Source of the DNA: Prillingera fragicola
Taxonomy: Eukaryota; Basidiomycota; Tremellomycetes; Trichosporonales; Trichosporonaceae
Direction: 5' to 3'
Assembly (NCBI GenBank): GCA_002335605.1
Contig: BEDY01000002.1
Coordinates: 2,418,001 to 2,482,000 of the forward strand
DNA: 64,000 nucleotides
Every line of letters starts with the position of its first letter. Position 1 is the stretch's first letter. Below are positions 21,292-32,963 of the stretch, in pieces. Position numbers and translations under genes: made by a program. Below the pieces are notes generated by a model. The model saw nothing but the letters and a program-made list of their open reading frames with translations. It was not told where the DNA came from and searched no databases.

Positions 21292-22707
21292 CGAGAACAT
21301 CTCCGCACAGCATCTATCAAGAAAGGACGCTAGGCGGCATCGCCGCACGCGAGGCCGATACTGTTCCTCCGCATGATCGTCCGCTCCGAGATGACGACGT
21401 TCCTGGGATCCTGGGCCGGTCGGCGCGGCAGCAACAGCGCAGCAGGTAGCGTCAGCGACACAAACTGTGCGGTCGATCCTGATCTACTATTCCTGTGCAT
21501 CGGATCCCGCGTGGCCTCACCCAAATCATCAGGGGGAAAAGGAAGCTAACGTAGATCAATGACCAGGTTGCTACTGTAACTACAGCCTTTACAGTTGACC
21601 ACCGACATCAATGAACCCGTAGCCGGCACTCGAATGCATGAACTGGGCACAACAGGAATCCATGTCTGCCACAGCATCAACTATCGCTTTGGCAGTCACC
21701 GTCACAGCCTCCCAAGCACATGGTCCCTCTTGATGGTATCACTCGACGACGCTCAGGCACCCATGCAGCAGCGATGATCAACTTTCCTTTGATTTAGGTC
21801 TTTACCATCCAAACCCTCTTGCACAGCCTCTTTGATTGCCTCGCCAAACAACCCAATAACCTCGGCATTGGTTGACCATGACGGAAGGTAAAGGAGCGGG
21901 GATCAAGCTCGGTCACGCCCACCAAGAGAGTCCGGATAGCGGTGCCGCCATTGACGGTTACCGTAGCCAAGCTTCCCAGCTTACCTATGCCGATCGCTGT
22001 CCATAATTTTGTGCAAGGGTCGTAAGCCATGTGGTGTTGGCTCGGGCTTGAAGATACACGTGAGACCAGTGCTCACGCCGATCCCGCCGGTGTTGGCTGC
22101 GTCGAGTCGGCAACCGAGAGTGAGATCCTCTTCCGGGTATGGCGTTGAATGTCGAGAAGGCGGACACTTGGAGGGGAACGATCAGGGGAACAGATGGCTG
22201 CGGCATACAACATCAGGTCCTGGGGTGGGCACAACGACCGGCTCCACGTACCGTTCGTTTCTCGTAAGATATTTGGGCAAGATTACTGCATGAAAGAGCA
22301 CACCTTGCTGTTAGCGAAGTCTACCACTGATGTTCAGGCACCGGACTCGACGGACTCGAGCTCATTCTATTCTGGACAGCGGATAGAGTCGAAGGTTTAG
22401 AGCCCCAATTTGTTCTTACGGCGTCTGTGACTTACTTTGATTCTAGATACGAAGCCTTAGAGCAGATGTGAGGTGTTATTCAATAATGCTCGCTGGGAGC
22501 GAGCTAATCAGCCGTCCAAGCATGGGGTACAGTACATGAAAGTTTGTTGTTTTTGCGGTTGCAAACGACGGAGAATCCCCAGATCAGTTCTGTCTACTGC
22601 TGCTGCACCAAGGGATCGTAGCCGATTGCAGCCCAAATTCCATGACACATCTATATCACTACTTTTCAAGTATTCTAATTACCGTTACAGACTCTAGCAC
22701 CAAACCC
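21292..22707. other. Intergenic, no gene seen
   Basis: About 1.4 kb with only short, incoherent frames. It contains the upstream region of the secreted lectin-fold gene and the 3' region of the ferric-reductase gene. Nothing else is supported. Confidence 0.4.
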
Positions 22708-24683
22708 TTAGAAGCCAAAGTTTCCACTAAGGAAGTGAACAGGTGTCTGACCCTCCCAGACCTTTTTGGCCGTGTTGACCTGACAAACGGCCCTGCGGCC
22801 ATCAATAGCCAGCGCAGTGGGGCCACAGACTGCCAAAGCCAAACCGGCGCCAACACGGGCACTTGCCGCGACGTCGTGACCAAGAATCATCTGCAGATGA
22901 CTCCTTCCGCGGTGGAACGTCATCGTGTCCGAGACCGCCATAGAGATGCCCGTGTCTTTGTGCATCATGGCGGACTTTTCCTTGTCCTTTGGTCCGGCCC
23001 CGAGGCCAAGCTCGGGGTCGTAGCTGTCACGCGAGTGGGAGGAGGACAGGCCTGATTCCGGGGACACGGCGCCAGAGTTGACGGCCGTCTCGTCGCCCGT
23101 GCCGTCTGGAGCGTTCGGGGACGTGTCCTTTTCGCTCATGACGTGGTGCTGCGAGTCGATGGGCTCGGCGGCGGCCGCGGAGCGGGTCACGTAGACGTCG
23201 ATGTGTACTTCGGTACCGCCCAGGCCCTTCTCAAAGGCGGCGTTCAGGAGGGGAGCGATCCAGGACACGTCAGAGTGGTGGCGCACGTTCCAGACGAGAT
23301 GGGCCCGCGACACGGCAGTCTGCCCTGCGCGGGCCGACTGTAGGATGGAGAGCAGGTGCGAGAGGGCGTAGGTGATGCCTGTACCTCCGGCAACGAGAAC
23401 GACAGTGTCAAAGTGGTTGAGACTCTCGATGGCACCGTAGGGACCCTCAAAGTGGGCGCGGAGAGTGGTCTCGGTCTGGTTGGCCAGGCGGCGTGTAAAG
23501 CCCGAGTGAGCGCGGATGATGAGCACTGCGTCGCCGGTGCCATCGGGCATGTTGGCAATGGTGAAGGGGTGCTGCTCATAGGGAAGCTGGGCAACACCTG
23601 GCATGACAATGTAGCAGTGCTGGCCACCGGTCCACTTGAGCATGGGACGGTGGAAGGTGAGGCGGACGACGTCGTGGCACAGCTGCTCGACTGTGGCGGT
23701 CTGGTCGGGGTTGGTTTTGCGCTTGGAGAGGACAGTCCACCACTTATTGATGATGAGCATGCGCGCGAGACCCACAAAGCGGTCAAGACCCCAGAGGAAA
23801 AGGCAGGGCCAGATCCAAAAGTTGAGCTTGGGCCAGTGAAAGTAACAGCCGACAATGAACATGAGACCAAAAGCGATGTGGCAGATGATGAAAAACTCGT
23901 AGAACGCAGAGCGGACGATGCGGAACGAGGTCATGATCATCATAAAGAGCCCAATTCAGGCAATCATGCCGGTGGTAAAGTTCCATGATCCAACGCCGTG
24001 CTTGCCAAGACCGGTCCTGCACCAGCCAAAGATGTGAAGCATCGCGGTGAGGACACAGACACGGCCAGCCGCCCGGTGGAGAAAGTTTAGCTTTTCGTAC
24101 GAGATGCCGGTAAGCATTGAGAGGACGTTGTTGCGCGAGGCCAGGCCAACTATAAGAGGCATCTGAGCAAACGAGACCTGCACATGTCAACAGTGTCGCG
24201 GACGGATGGACTTACCATGCCCATGACGTTGTTAAAGTCCATCTTGCCCTGGAAGATTGACGCGTGGAATCCGACACCAAGAGTGATGCCAAGGTAGATG
24301 ATGCACCAGACCCATTCGGCTGGAGTGCTCTTGGCGTAGATTGACAACGGAATCACGGAGACGTAGGCCATGTTCGAGTAGCCAGTCGAGACGGCCGAGC
24401 AGAAGCGGCTGATGGCCGAGGCCGTTTTGGTGGAGGTTGTCCCAGCCTTGCGAGCAGCAATGGCCCGGCGCTTGACGATCAAGGCCTTGGTGAGGCGGTA
24501 GGCGTATGCGACCATCAAGCCGAACATGACACCAGTAATCACGTACCAGAGGTAGGTCATACCAGTGTTGCGAACAGCGGCACGAGCGGCCTTGTCGACC
24601 TTGGGTGTTGCGGAACCACCCTTGGCATCACCCTTGGCGTCACCGTGACCGCCGCCGCCCTCTGCGCGGATAAAGTTGGACAT
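22708..24683 (-). pseudogene. Ferric reductase-like transmembrane protein, interrupted by in-frame TGA
   Basis: FRE-type reductases pass electrons from NADPH via FAD and two hemes across the plasma membrane to reduce Fe(III)/Cu(II). Exons 24216-24683 and 22708-24177 (38-nt intron) would give 645 codons, but codon 230 is TGA (23956-23958), inside a membrane helix just after TTGMIA. Downstream the same frame is intact and well conserved. Heme-ligand His pairs are visible with 13-residue spacing in FLHRAAGRVCVLTAMLHIF and CHIAFGLMFIVGCYFHW. The FAD motif is HPFTIANMP, the nucleotide motif GGTGIT, and VCGPTAL follows near the end. I found no GT-AG intron that removes the TGA. It could be a recent nonsense mutation, a sequencing error or readthrough; I label it a pseudogene with reserve. 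Confidence 0.8.
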
Positions 24684-27164
24684 GGCTCGAATGTGTACAC
24701 GGCGAGTATGGGGTGCAGTGATATCCTGGAGCGAGGAAAGAGACTGGCCGACTGGCTTTCCTTTAAAAACGTTCTGGCTCCCCTCTTCATTCAGTCACTC
24801 ATTTTTCTTATCCGCTCACTAGCACCCTTCCAGCCGTTGTCAAGTCTGGTTTAGGCTTTCAGGTCCCTTTGTGTGGATCTTGAGACCCTGCAAGCGTCAT
24901 GGGGGGAGGTCACCCCCATGGCACATGGACATCAGTGCATCGAAAGCTGTATCTCGGATGTCGTGGTTGGTGGTTGAACGAGGAAAAAAGTTGAATCGGC
25001 CGACAAAGAGTGGAGGTTGCCGATCTCGAGTGAGCCAAACGCCATGATGGCACACCAGAATAGCTCGCTCGACGTTTGAGCCAAGCCTCCTGCACGCAGG
25101 TACGACGGGCACTGCATGTCCTAAAGCTTGTGCATGCCTCGTTCTCTCACTCACTGCTCTCCTGTGCCGCTATATGGAGCGAAATCTTTAACAATGTCAC
25201 CAGTCCCTGGCTGGTGCCTGCGTGCACCAGACCAAAGCCTAAAGCGTCAGCATTCGGGGTTACTATTGGCCACGTAGAGGTTGCGTTTCAGGAGCATCTT
25301 GTAGCATTGCTGCGTTTCGGGCGACAATGTTGAGTGTTCGAGCATCCGCAGCCGATAGTGACTGGCAAAAGTCTCACAGTCGGCCGACTGTCGAGGCTGT
25401 ATCCAGTTGATTCGCTTAGATTCGTGTTCGGTTGCGAACTGCTGGCTGAAAAGATGGATCGGTGGCTCGACTGGCGGCGCACGTGTCAGAGTCGTCTTTC
25501 TGTCGACCTTGGAATTGGCCGATAATATGCTTCATGGTAAAGCGACTGGCATTCAGTACCACAGATGTGTTCTGTAATCTGATAGCGAAGACATGAACGA
25601 ACCTTCTTGGAGTATCTAAATCAGTACCACCTTGGTCTTGGCTATGCGCTAAGCACCTTTAGTCTCTTTGTCGTCGCATCTCTGTTCGTGCGGGCGACTG
25701 TTCTCGGCCCTCGGACCTCGGAGGCACTGCGGATGCGCATTCACCACCCGATCCAAAACGTGGATCCCTGACCTCTCTTCCACCCTGACTTGAAGGCCAT
25801 CCTGCCTTCATGGCCCCCAACCGACCTCCTGATTCCTCGGCATCACTTGCAGGCTTTTTTGGGTCGTGTCGCTGGGTACGCCAATCAGACTGTTAGCTAC
25901 CAGCTGTCAGACGGTGCTACGCGCAAAGACGCGAGGTGGTAGCCGCAGTTCTGTCTTGAATGGCCGAAAGAGGATCGCGACAGGCCTGGGCCGTCAGCAG
26001 CCACCAGTTCCGTCTATTCTCGTTCAGAGATCAGAGAGCACATATCGCCACTCCAGATGCAGAGTTACTGGCCCCGACGGTAGCACAGAGCGACGTATGC
26101 TGTCCACTTGAACAGGGGTAGTTGTTGCCTGCGGCCTGCGGCCTGCCGAAAGCTGGGCTCGGGACAGGGTTGGACTCGTTGAGGGACTGGTACCATTGGC
26201 CCTGATCGTGTGCCCTATCTGATAGAGACGCGTATTCACGCATGCGTATCTGATATGCGAACACGCGAGCAGCTGGTGCGAGACGCGAGCCATGCTGATG
26301 TCTTCTCGATCTGACCATACAGGATAACGGTGGCCGGTGACCGAAAGTCAACAAGCGATGTCGGGATATCTTTCGGTCGCTGCATTACAGTCTTGGAGAC
26401 CCGGGTGAATCGAGCTCACAACTTGGAGGCGTGGTTGGTCACTGCGATTCGCCATGGCCTGGTTCGCGAGGCCATATCGACGGATGTGATGATCGATTCC
26501 GCTGTTCCCGGCTATGCACCAGTGGCCAGCAGACCAGAGTCTTGACAAGGTGTAACAAGAGCATTCGAGTTGGGAATCAGTGGGGGATGGAGAGTGTGGA
26601 GTAGACTGGCTGGATGGCGAGGATGAGAGTATACAGTAGCAGAGGGAGCAGGTTAGTGTGCGCGTGCAACTCATCACATGTCACTTCATTCACTATCTAT
26701 GTCTTCTCGGTTGGCACAACAAGCTTTGCCATCACTACATGCACAAGTGGAGTTAGAATTGATCCATAGATGCCTGTAGCACGCTTCAACGGGCGACTGC
26801 CAAAACCACCCCGCGTTTCATGGCAGACAACAGCCAGCGACGAAGCGGTTGGACCATGCCTTTCGATGTTGAGGGACTGTGGCGTTGACAAGTAGCAGCG
26901 AATGCTCTTTGTAGCCTTCCACTTTGACGGCGTGCTGCGTGTCCCGATCAGTCAAACATCTTCATGCCTCCCAGTACCTGCCCTTCACTGACCCTCAAGC
27001 ATGCTACGAGGTGTCTGTTCCCCGCCGCGCACAGAGTGGGTGGCAAATCGACGCATCCGGATGGCGACTTTGCTCCTCAATCCTGAGCTACCAACCAACC
27101 GGCTGTCAACTTTGTCTGCTTGGATCACTCTGCCTCTGCTCTCTTTCTCTTCCAACTTAGTTAG
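24684..27164. other. Intergenic, about 2.5 kb without a gene
   Basis: Only short frames occur. A small 7-bp repeat (GCCTGCG, three copies, the last ending in C) lies at 26127-26147. The pyrimidine-rich run ending in TTAG at 27130-27164 looks like a 3' splice site for the gene that follows. Confidence 0.4.
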
Positions 27165-28986
27165 CATTCTATACACATACTCCTGCTCCAACCACCGCAT
27201 CCACCTACACCAAGCGACACCCATTCTCGGCCTCGGGCAACGACACGCACCCGGGCCATCGCCGCCCCTCAACCACCCTGCCGCCCACAACCCCAAAGCG
27301 GGGCGACCCCCTTGCCCCGCCCGACCAAGAACGCTTCGACTCGCTCGTAACAGCTCTGAAATCCTACGACTGGGCCGACCCCGATGCCTCGCGCATGAAG
27401 TTTTACGACACAGTCACTGGCACTGTACGTCTCTCCCCCAGGCACGACCACGACGCTGACACTCTCTGCAGGCCATGTGGGGTTGGGGCAAGGGAGTCAC
27501 AATCTTTGCGAGCAAGTACAAGCAGCTCCTCGAGGCAACCAGCACCGAATGGCTGCTCCATCGAATGCAGTTTCGCCCCACCTCGCTCCAAGCCAAAAAG
27601 GCCCACGGAAGCGGCTGGGTGCTGCCGGCTCTGCGCGCGGCACGCGTCCGTGAACCTTGTTGTCCCCTCGTCAGGAGCGCGCTCATGTGTGCCGAGGCCG
27701 CGGCAGCAGCTGATGAGGAGCAGGAGAGCTCTACACCGTCGGCCTCCGTGACGCCTGCGCGTACTCCTGGGTTTGTTGAAGGGCCAGCACTGGCTGCATC
27801 ACCTAATGGCGCTGCTGCCCAGGTTCCTCTTTCGGCTGCGCGTGTTCCAGTGCCAGCACCGGCTCCGCCACCTGAAGGTTTTGCTGCCCAAGTTACTGCT
27901 TCGCCTGTGCGTCTTCCACCACCAGGGCCTGCTCCTGCTCCGTCTCCATCACAGCATTTGTTCCCCAGCATTGGTGGCGTCGACACTATCCAAGCTAGAG
28001 TAGGCAGTCTCGTACCCGGCAGGCTTGACAAACGCAAGCTCCCCGACGCCTATGGCGACGAGGGCCACGCACCGCAACGACCGCGTGCGGCAGGCTCAGC
28101 CTCAGAGCAAGACCGATCCATGCCACCCGAGATGGGCTCGAGCTACTCTCGTGCAGCCGACGGCGGCTCAGGCTCTGGCACGGGGTCGAGCAACACCTCA
28201 ACGCCAAAAGCAACGCCACGCATGCACCGAGCCCCTCCCCCTCACGTGCAGCAGCAACTTCCCTCGCCGACACGGCCTTCCACAGCCTCCAGCTCACGCC
28301 ACGCCGACCCAGGTTCCAGCTCACTCTCAAAAGCGGCCGCAACTTCTGGCTCGCGCCTCCATCCCAAGAAAGGAGGCGACATGACTACCCCACTGCTCAA
28401 GATAAAGAAACTCGGCACGGCCCGGAAACGCCTCGTTGCAAGGCTAGAAACGCTGTCCTCGTCGCGAGAGTCCCTCCGGGCGCTCGACGCTGCGCATCTC
28501 CATGCCTCCGAGCAAGCGATGTACAATCTCAGCACGGCGTCGCGGACGTTTGAACCCTATCGCAAGGAATATACTCGGCTTCGTGTCATGTTTGAGGCCG
28601 AGGATCGTGCGATGCTTGAACTGCAGGCTTGTGAGGCTATGCGCAAGCGGGGCAAGGAGGAGGTCAAGGGGCTCGAGGCGGAGATGGGCGAGGTGCGGGC
28701 CCGGGACGGGGTGTTGAAGAGGCAGATTCGGGAGGAGAGGAGCCGGGTCATGGAGGGTCTGGAAGGGTTGGTGTCGGAGAGTGATTCTGAGGAGGAGAGT
28801 GAGGTGGAGGAGGCGAGTGGGGAGTTGCACGGCCAGGAGAGTGGCGAGGAGGGTGACGAGGACTTTGGTGATGGGGAGGAAGAGGTCGAGGACAAGGACG
28901 AGTATGAAGGTCACGAGAAGGAGTACGAGGACGACTCGGAGTCTGACGACATTCAGTACATGGGTGTGTCCCGTCGTCGCGAGTGA
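27165..28986 (+). CDS. 'YDW' family protein, copy 2, coiled-coil with acidic tail (start unresolved)
   Basis: I do not recognise a named function. The open frame begins after a TAG at 27158-27160 and has no ATG before the conserved block, so a further 5' exon is needed. One option is a 10-nt exon starting at the ATG at 27001, spliced at GTGTCT to the TTAG at 27161-27164, which keeps frame but is speculative. Visible exons are 27165-27424 and 27472-28986. The N-terminal block (QERFDSLVTALKSYDW, then ASRMKFYDTVTGT) resembles the 15-kb gene, with an intron at the same site and phase. A Pro/Ala-rich region with two imperfect repeats (AAAQVPLSAARVPVP and FAAQVTASPVRLPPP) follows, then a Ser-rich stretch, a charged coiled coil (residues with FEAEDRAMLELQACEAMRKRG) and a strongly acidic end. 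A nuclear or chromatin-linked role is possible but unproven. Confidence 0.7.
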
Positions 28987-29191
28987 AGGGAAGCCCGTGT
29001 TCGGTTGTAGCTTGTAGCTTGTCATTGCTTATGTCAGTCATGTCCCGTGTCTTGTGTGATCGATGAAGAGCAGTATGGTGCATGTATTCGTGCACTTAGG
29101 GGATGGCTCTGGTACACGAGCGACTGGAAAGGAGAGGAGCAAGCACAAAACTACAGCGCATCCCCAACCTCCTTGCTGTCTCTTCCCTCCC

Positions 29192-30453
29192 TCACCCCGT
29201 CTCCATTACAATGCTTTCTCGACTAGTCTTACGCTCCGCCTTCCGCTGCGCCTTCTGCTTCATCCGCCGAATCCGCTCCATAACCTTTGGAACATTCTGG
29301 GCATGCGGACAGTCCGAGTCAAAGTGCCATTCGTCGCAGTAGCAGCAGGTACGCCAGAGGCCGCGCGGGAGGCGGTTGGGTGGTTGGCTCGGGCTGAGGG
29401 AGGGATTGGTCGTTGCTGTGCGTGGCGAGGTGGGGGAGGCTGGGACGGAGGATGCGTGGATGTGCTTGAGGTGGAGACTTGGTGGGGCTGATTGGCGCTT
29501 GCCACCGGTGTTGTTGCTGGGCTGAGGGGTCTTGCTGTTTGACATGGCCATTGGGGACGTGAGCCCAGGCGGCTTGGGATGGCTGTGCTCGGCGTGGGTC
29601 GTCGATGTCTGCATCTTGGCACCATCGGTGACACCTCGCAACCCCACCTTGCCCAGGCAGTGCTCCTTCTCAAGCAACACCCCAAGCAGCTCTCTCAAAG
29701 GCGTATCTGTGGAGATCTGAGCCTTCTCCAGAAACACCCCCGGCAACCCCGCCAGGACCGCAGCAGCCACGTCGGCGTCGCTGGCGGAGTAGCCATTCTC
29801 GCGCTGCACGGCGCGCACCTGCCATCAGCGGTATGCACTCGGCAACAACCCACCTTGTCAGTGTAGTACGACAACATCCCCTCCCCCTTGCGATACCTCC
29901 TGACCTCCACCTGGCGCCGATCTGGGAAATCACGCTGGAGACGAGCAAGCCAGTGGCGCCACGTCGGCATCCCCTCCCTCTCGCCGGGTGAGAGAGCGTA
30001 GAACCACTCCAGCGCGTGGCCGGATAGAACTGCGTGCATGCGTGCAGCAATGTGTGGGTCCGAGGTGGTTGGGAGAGGGGAAAAGTGTTGTTCGGCGCGG
30101 GGGAGCCAGGTTGAGATGTTGTGGCCGGTGAAGGGTGGAATGGTGCTTTTAGGGGGCGGAGGCGGTGGGGTTGGATGTTGGATTTGGACGAGGTTGGTGA
30201 GGGTGTTGACTACCTGGGTGAAGGCTGCGACGGCCTGGGTCAAGTCGTTGCAGCATATGCATGCGACCTTTTCGGCTGGCAGAATCGGTGTGGCGAGTGG
30301 AGTGTCTTCGGCACGGCTCTCTTGTTGAAGTTTGTGCGCGATAAGGCCAGGTGCATCGACACTGTCGAATTCTGTCGCTGGCTGCATGATGAGCAGTGGG
30401 TTGAGAGGTGAGTTGAGAGTTAGTGTGAGTAAGAGCTGAGATGGAGATGCCAT
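29192..30453 (-). CDS. Retrotransposon gag-like protein with CCHC-type zinc knuckle, copy 2
   Basis: Exons 29854-30453 and 29192-29818, joined across a 35-nt intron, give 408 residues. The N-terminal half has a short Pro run, then IPPFTGHNISTWLPRAEQHF, VLSGHALEWFYAL and TWRHWLARLQRDFPDRRQVE, the Retrotrans_gag layout. After a Ser/Thr/Pro linker comes CCYCDEWHFDSDC, the same CX2CX3HX4C knuckle and nearly the same residues as the gene at 16.8 kb, then a strongly basic helix (RIRRMKQKAQRKAERK) suited to nucleic acid binding. No protease, reverse transcriptase or integrase lies nearby. An intron inside the gag part supports a host gene rather than a live element. It is convergent with YDW copy 2, about 200 bp apart. 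A later Met (MQPATEF) is an alternative start. Confidence 0.75.
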
Positions 30454-32963
30454 AACAAGTGGAAGAAGTAGGTGGTGGGACGATGTGAGTACGTCGGTGG
30501 CGAGAGGAGTGATGCCTGTGGAATCACGCGCCCCACTGCTCGGCGTTGTTACCTCTTCTCTTCACATCAGTTTCTCCTCCTCTTGCACTCACATTCCGCT
30601 AGACTGTCTTGAACCTTCTGTAGCGACCATTCCCACAGGTAATTCAGTGACAAAACTGATCCACAATTCCACAACTGTGACGGGAACACAACACAGAGGT
30701 TGGAATGGATCAGTGGTGAGAGACAACCGATCGCGGAGCCTCGCGCAAACACACAACGGGCGGCGTGGCTCGATACGCTGCAGCCCGTCGACATGGCTAA
30801 CCAGATACTGGAGGGACCTGAATTGATGTCCATCCTTGTGGTGGTACAGAATAAGCAACCCACAGCCGCTGACATGACCAGCACATGCCTTCACTGACAG
30901 CGTGCAACTCCGCCAAATTATCCTCGTCAATACGCCAGTACGCCAAGCCACGCCTCTCCGAGCCTTTGCCAGCTGCCAAGGCGATCCGGCCCAATGTGAC
31001 CTGCAATGCACATGTACAGCCTGTCCAACACGCAGCTCATGTCTGCTTTGACGGCATTTCTCACACTGGAATGACTTCTCCAGGGGATTCCCACCAGCAT
31101 GCAGCCAGCCACATTATCCGGCTAACTCTATCTCACTCTTGCCACCAACGGCCCGAGGCAGCAACGAGAGAACGCGACGGTAGTGTCCTCCCGTCCTACC
31201 GTGGTGTCTCTCAACCTCGAGCCAGCCATGTTAACCCGCCACACGGTCACACGAGCCAGCCAACTGGCGACGACAGCCACGGCAGGCTCAGCGGGGGGAC
31301 CCAACACCCTTCGGACACATCCTGCGACAAACGGCACCGGCACCGGCTCAGGCGTGCCCGCATGGTAGCGTTCACAAGGATGCCGCAGGGACAGCTGCCC
31401 GCCCTCCCGCCTCCGGTTGCTGCCTGAGGGGGTAATGTTGGTTCGGGAAGCTGCCGAAGAAGCAGGCTAGCGTGCCCAGGGCACGCGTGTGTTGTGTGGC
31501 CGTGTACGATGGGGTGAGTACGGCATGTCTTCATGGGCATGATCGCCTCTGGCCACTGATGCCAGTGCATGCACTGCACGCATATGCGAGTCGAGAGGGC
31601 CAGGCCATGACACCATCCAGTGACCAGTGATGCTATCTTGGAGTCGGACGAAGATTGGTCCTTCAACATGACACTTACTGAGGCGGTGGTGTCACTTGCC
31701 GGATTTCCTGTACTCGGCATCTGCATCAGATACTCATTCTACACAGCCAACACACGTGTCACCGCTGTTCCAGCAAAGACGTTAGTACATTCCCGAATGG
31801 CTTCCGGGACACAGGGCTTGTCGGCTCGCGTACACGGACCTCACGGCTGGCCCTGCCCGCATGCCCGCGGCCAACAAAACGTGCAACGGCAGCGTCGGAA
31901 GGATTATCCTTGGACTTGTCTGTGTATGTATCTCACTCCTGGGCCATGCCGACAGTTTCAGTCGTTGAGGAGAAACCCTGTTCTCGTCATGTCGAATGCT
32001 GCCACGCGCGTCCATCGGACAGACTACTTGCCATTCTGAACATGGCAATGTTTGGTCGGATGGACGATAAAGTCGCCGATGTGGAAGCCGCGTCGCCCTG
32101 GTTCTCTGATGTCTTCGGCCTTGGGGTCTGCGATCTACGGCCTGTACTACGGGGAGATACGCACTCTGAACTGGTTCCCAGGTTCCAGGGGAGGTGGTCC
32201 AGACGAGCACAGATACAATGGAAACGTGGCGGCGTGGCTTGCTGGTCGGAGGCGACACTGCGAGCCGGCCGAGCAAGCGCAGCAGATGGCGTGGGCGAGC
32301 GTCCTCTCCGCTGATGCCGTAGTGCCCTAGCCCGCTCGCGATTCCTACGGCTGATGAGAACGAGCTAGCCATTTGCTGTCCTATGCTTGTGGCTTTGGAA
32401 GCATTGGCGCGTGCAGTGCAGGGCTGGGTGGTTTCAGAATTCTCAGTGGTGGTGGTGGCCAGGAACGGCACCGAACTGGCACTGCCTGGCCGCGGCAAGA
32501 GGACGCAGGCGGTGAAATCACGAGCCGGGCAGTGCCATGGGTTCCTTCCCCCTGTGCTCGTTCCGCGCTCACCACCTGCCCACTCGCTGGGCAGGACCCT
32601 TTGGCATTGGACAGTCGCCCAGCCATTGTCGCCGATCCTCTGCAAAGTTACCACACCGGCTGCGTCGCTCGACTTTACGGACCTGTCGTCCCTTGCTGCA
32701 AGACCAGGTATGCGGCGGTGTCTGACTGCCCGCTTAACAGAGTCGTGTTTCATTTCACTCACCGCTTACGATCAGCATCGTACCTCGTGTGGGCTTGAGC
32801 GTAGTTGACTGACAGTGTTATAAGACTGGGTATCCCAGCAACTACCAGCCCCTCCCTGTGTACATTTTCTAACAACCCACCCATCTGCAACAGGTTTGCC
32901 AAACACCAGTGCTAGTCACTGTCTTCCTCAAGCCCATCGACAACCCCTACGATAACAACCGAG
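30454..32963. other. Intergenic, 2.5 kb; contains one long unexplained frame
   Basis: No gene is supported with confidence. A minus-strand frame of 326 codons (31782-32762) is long for chance at this GC content but shows no domain, no signal peptide and an Arg/Ser/Thr-rich, low-conservation look. See the findings list. Confidence 0.35.

Noticed and set aside
23783..24190. Alternative intron to skip the TGA in the ferric reductase
   Set aside because: No GT-AG pair flanks the TGA without removing a membrane helix or breaking the frame.
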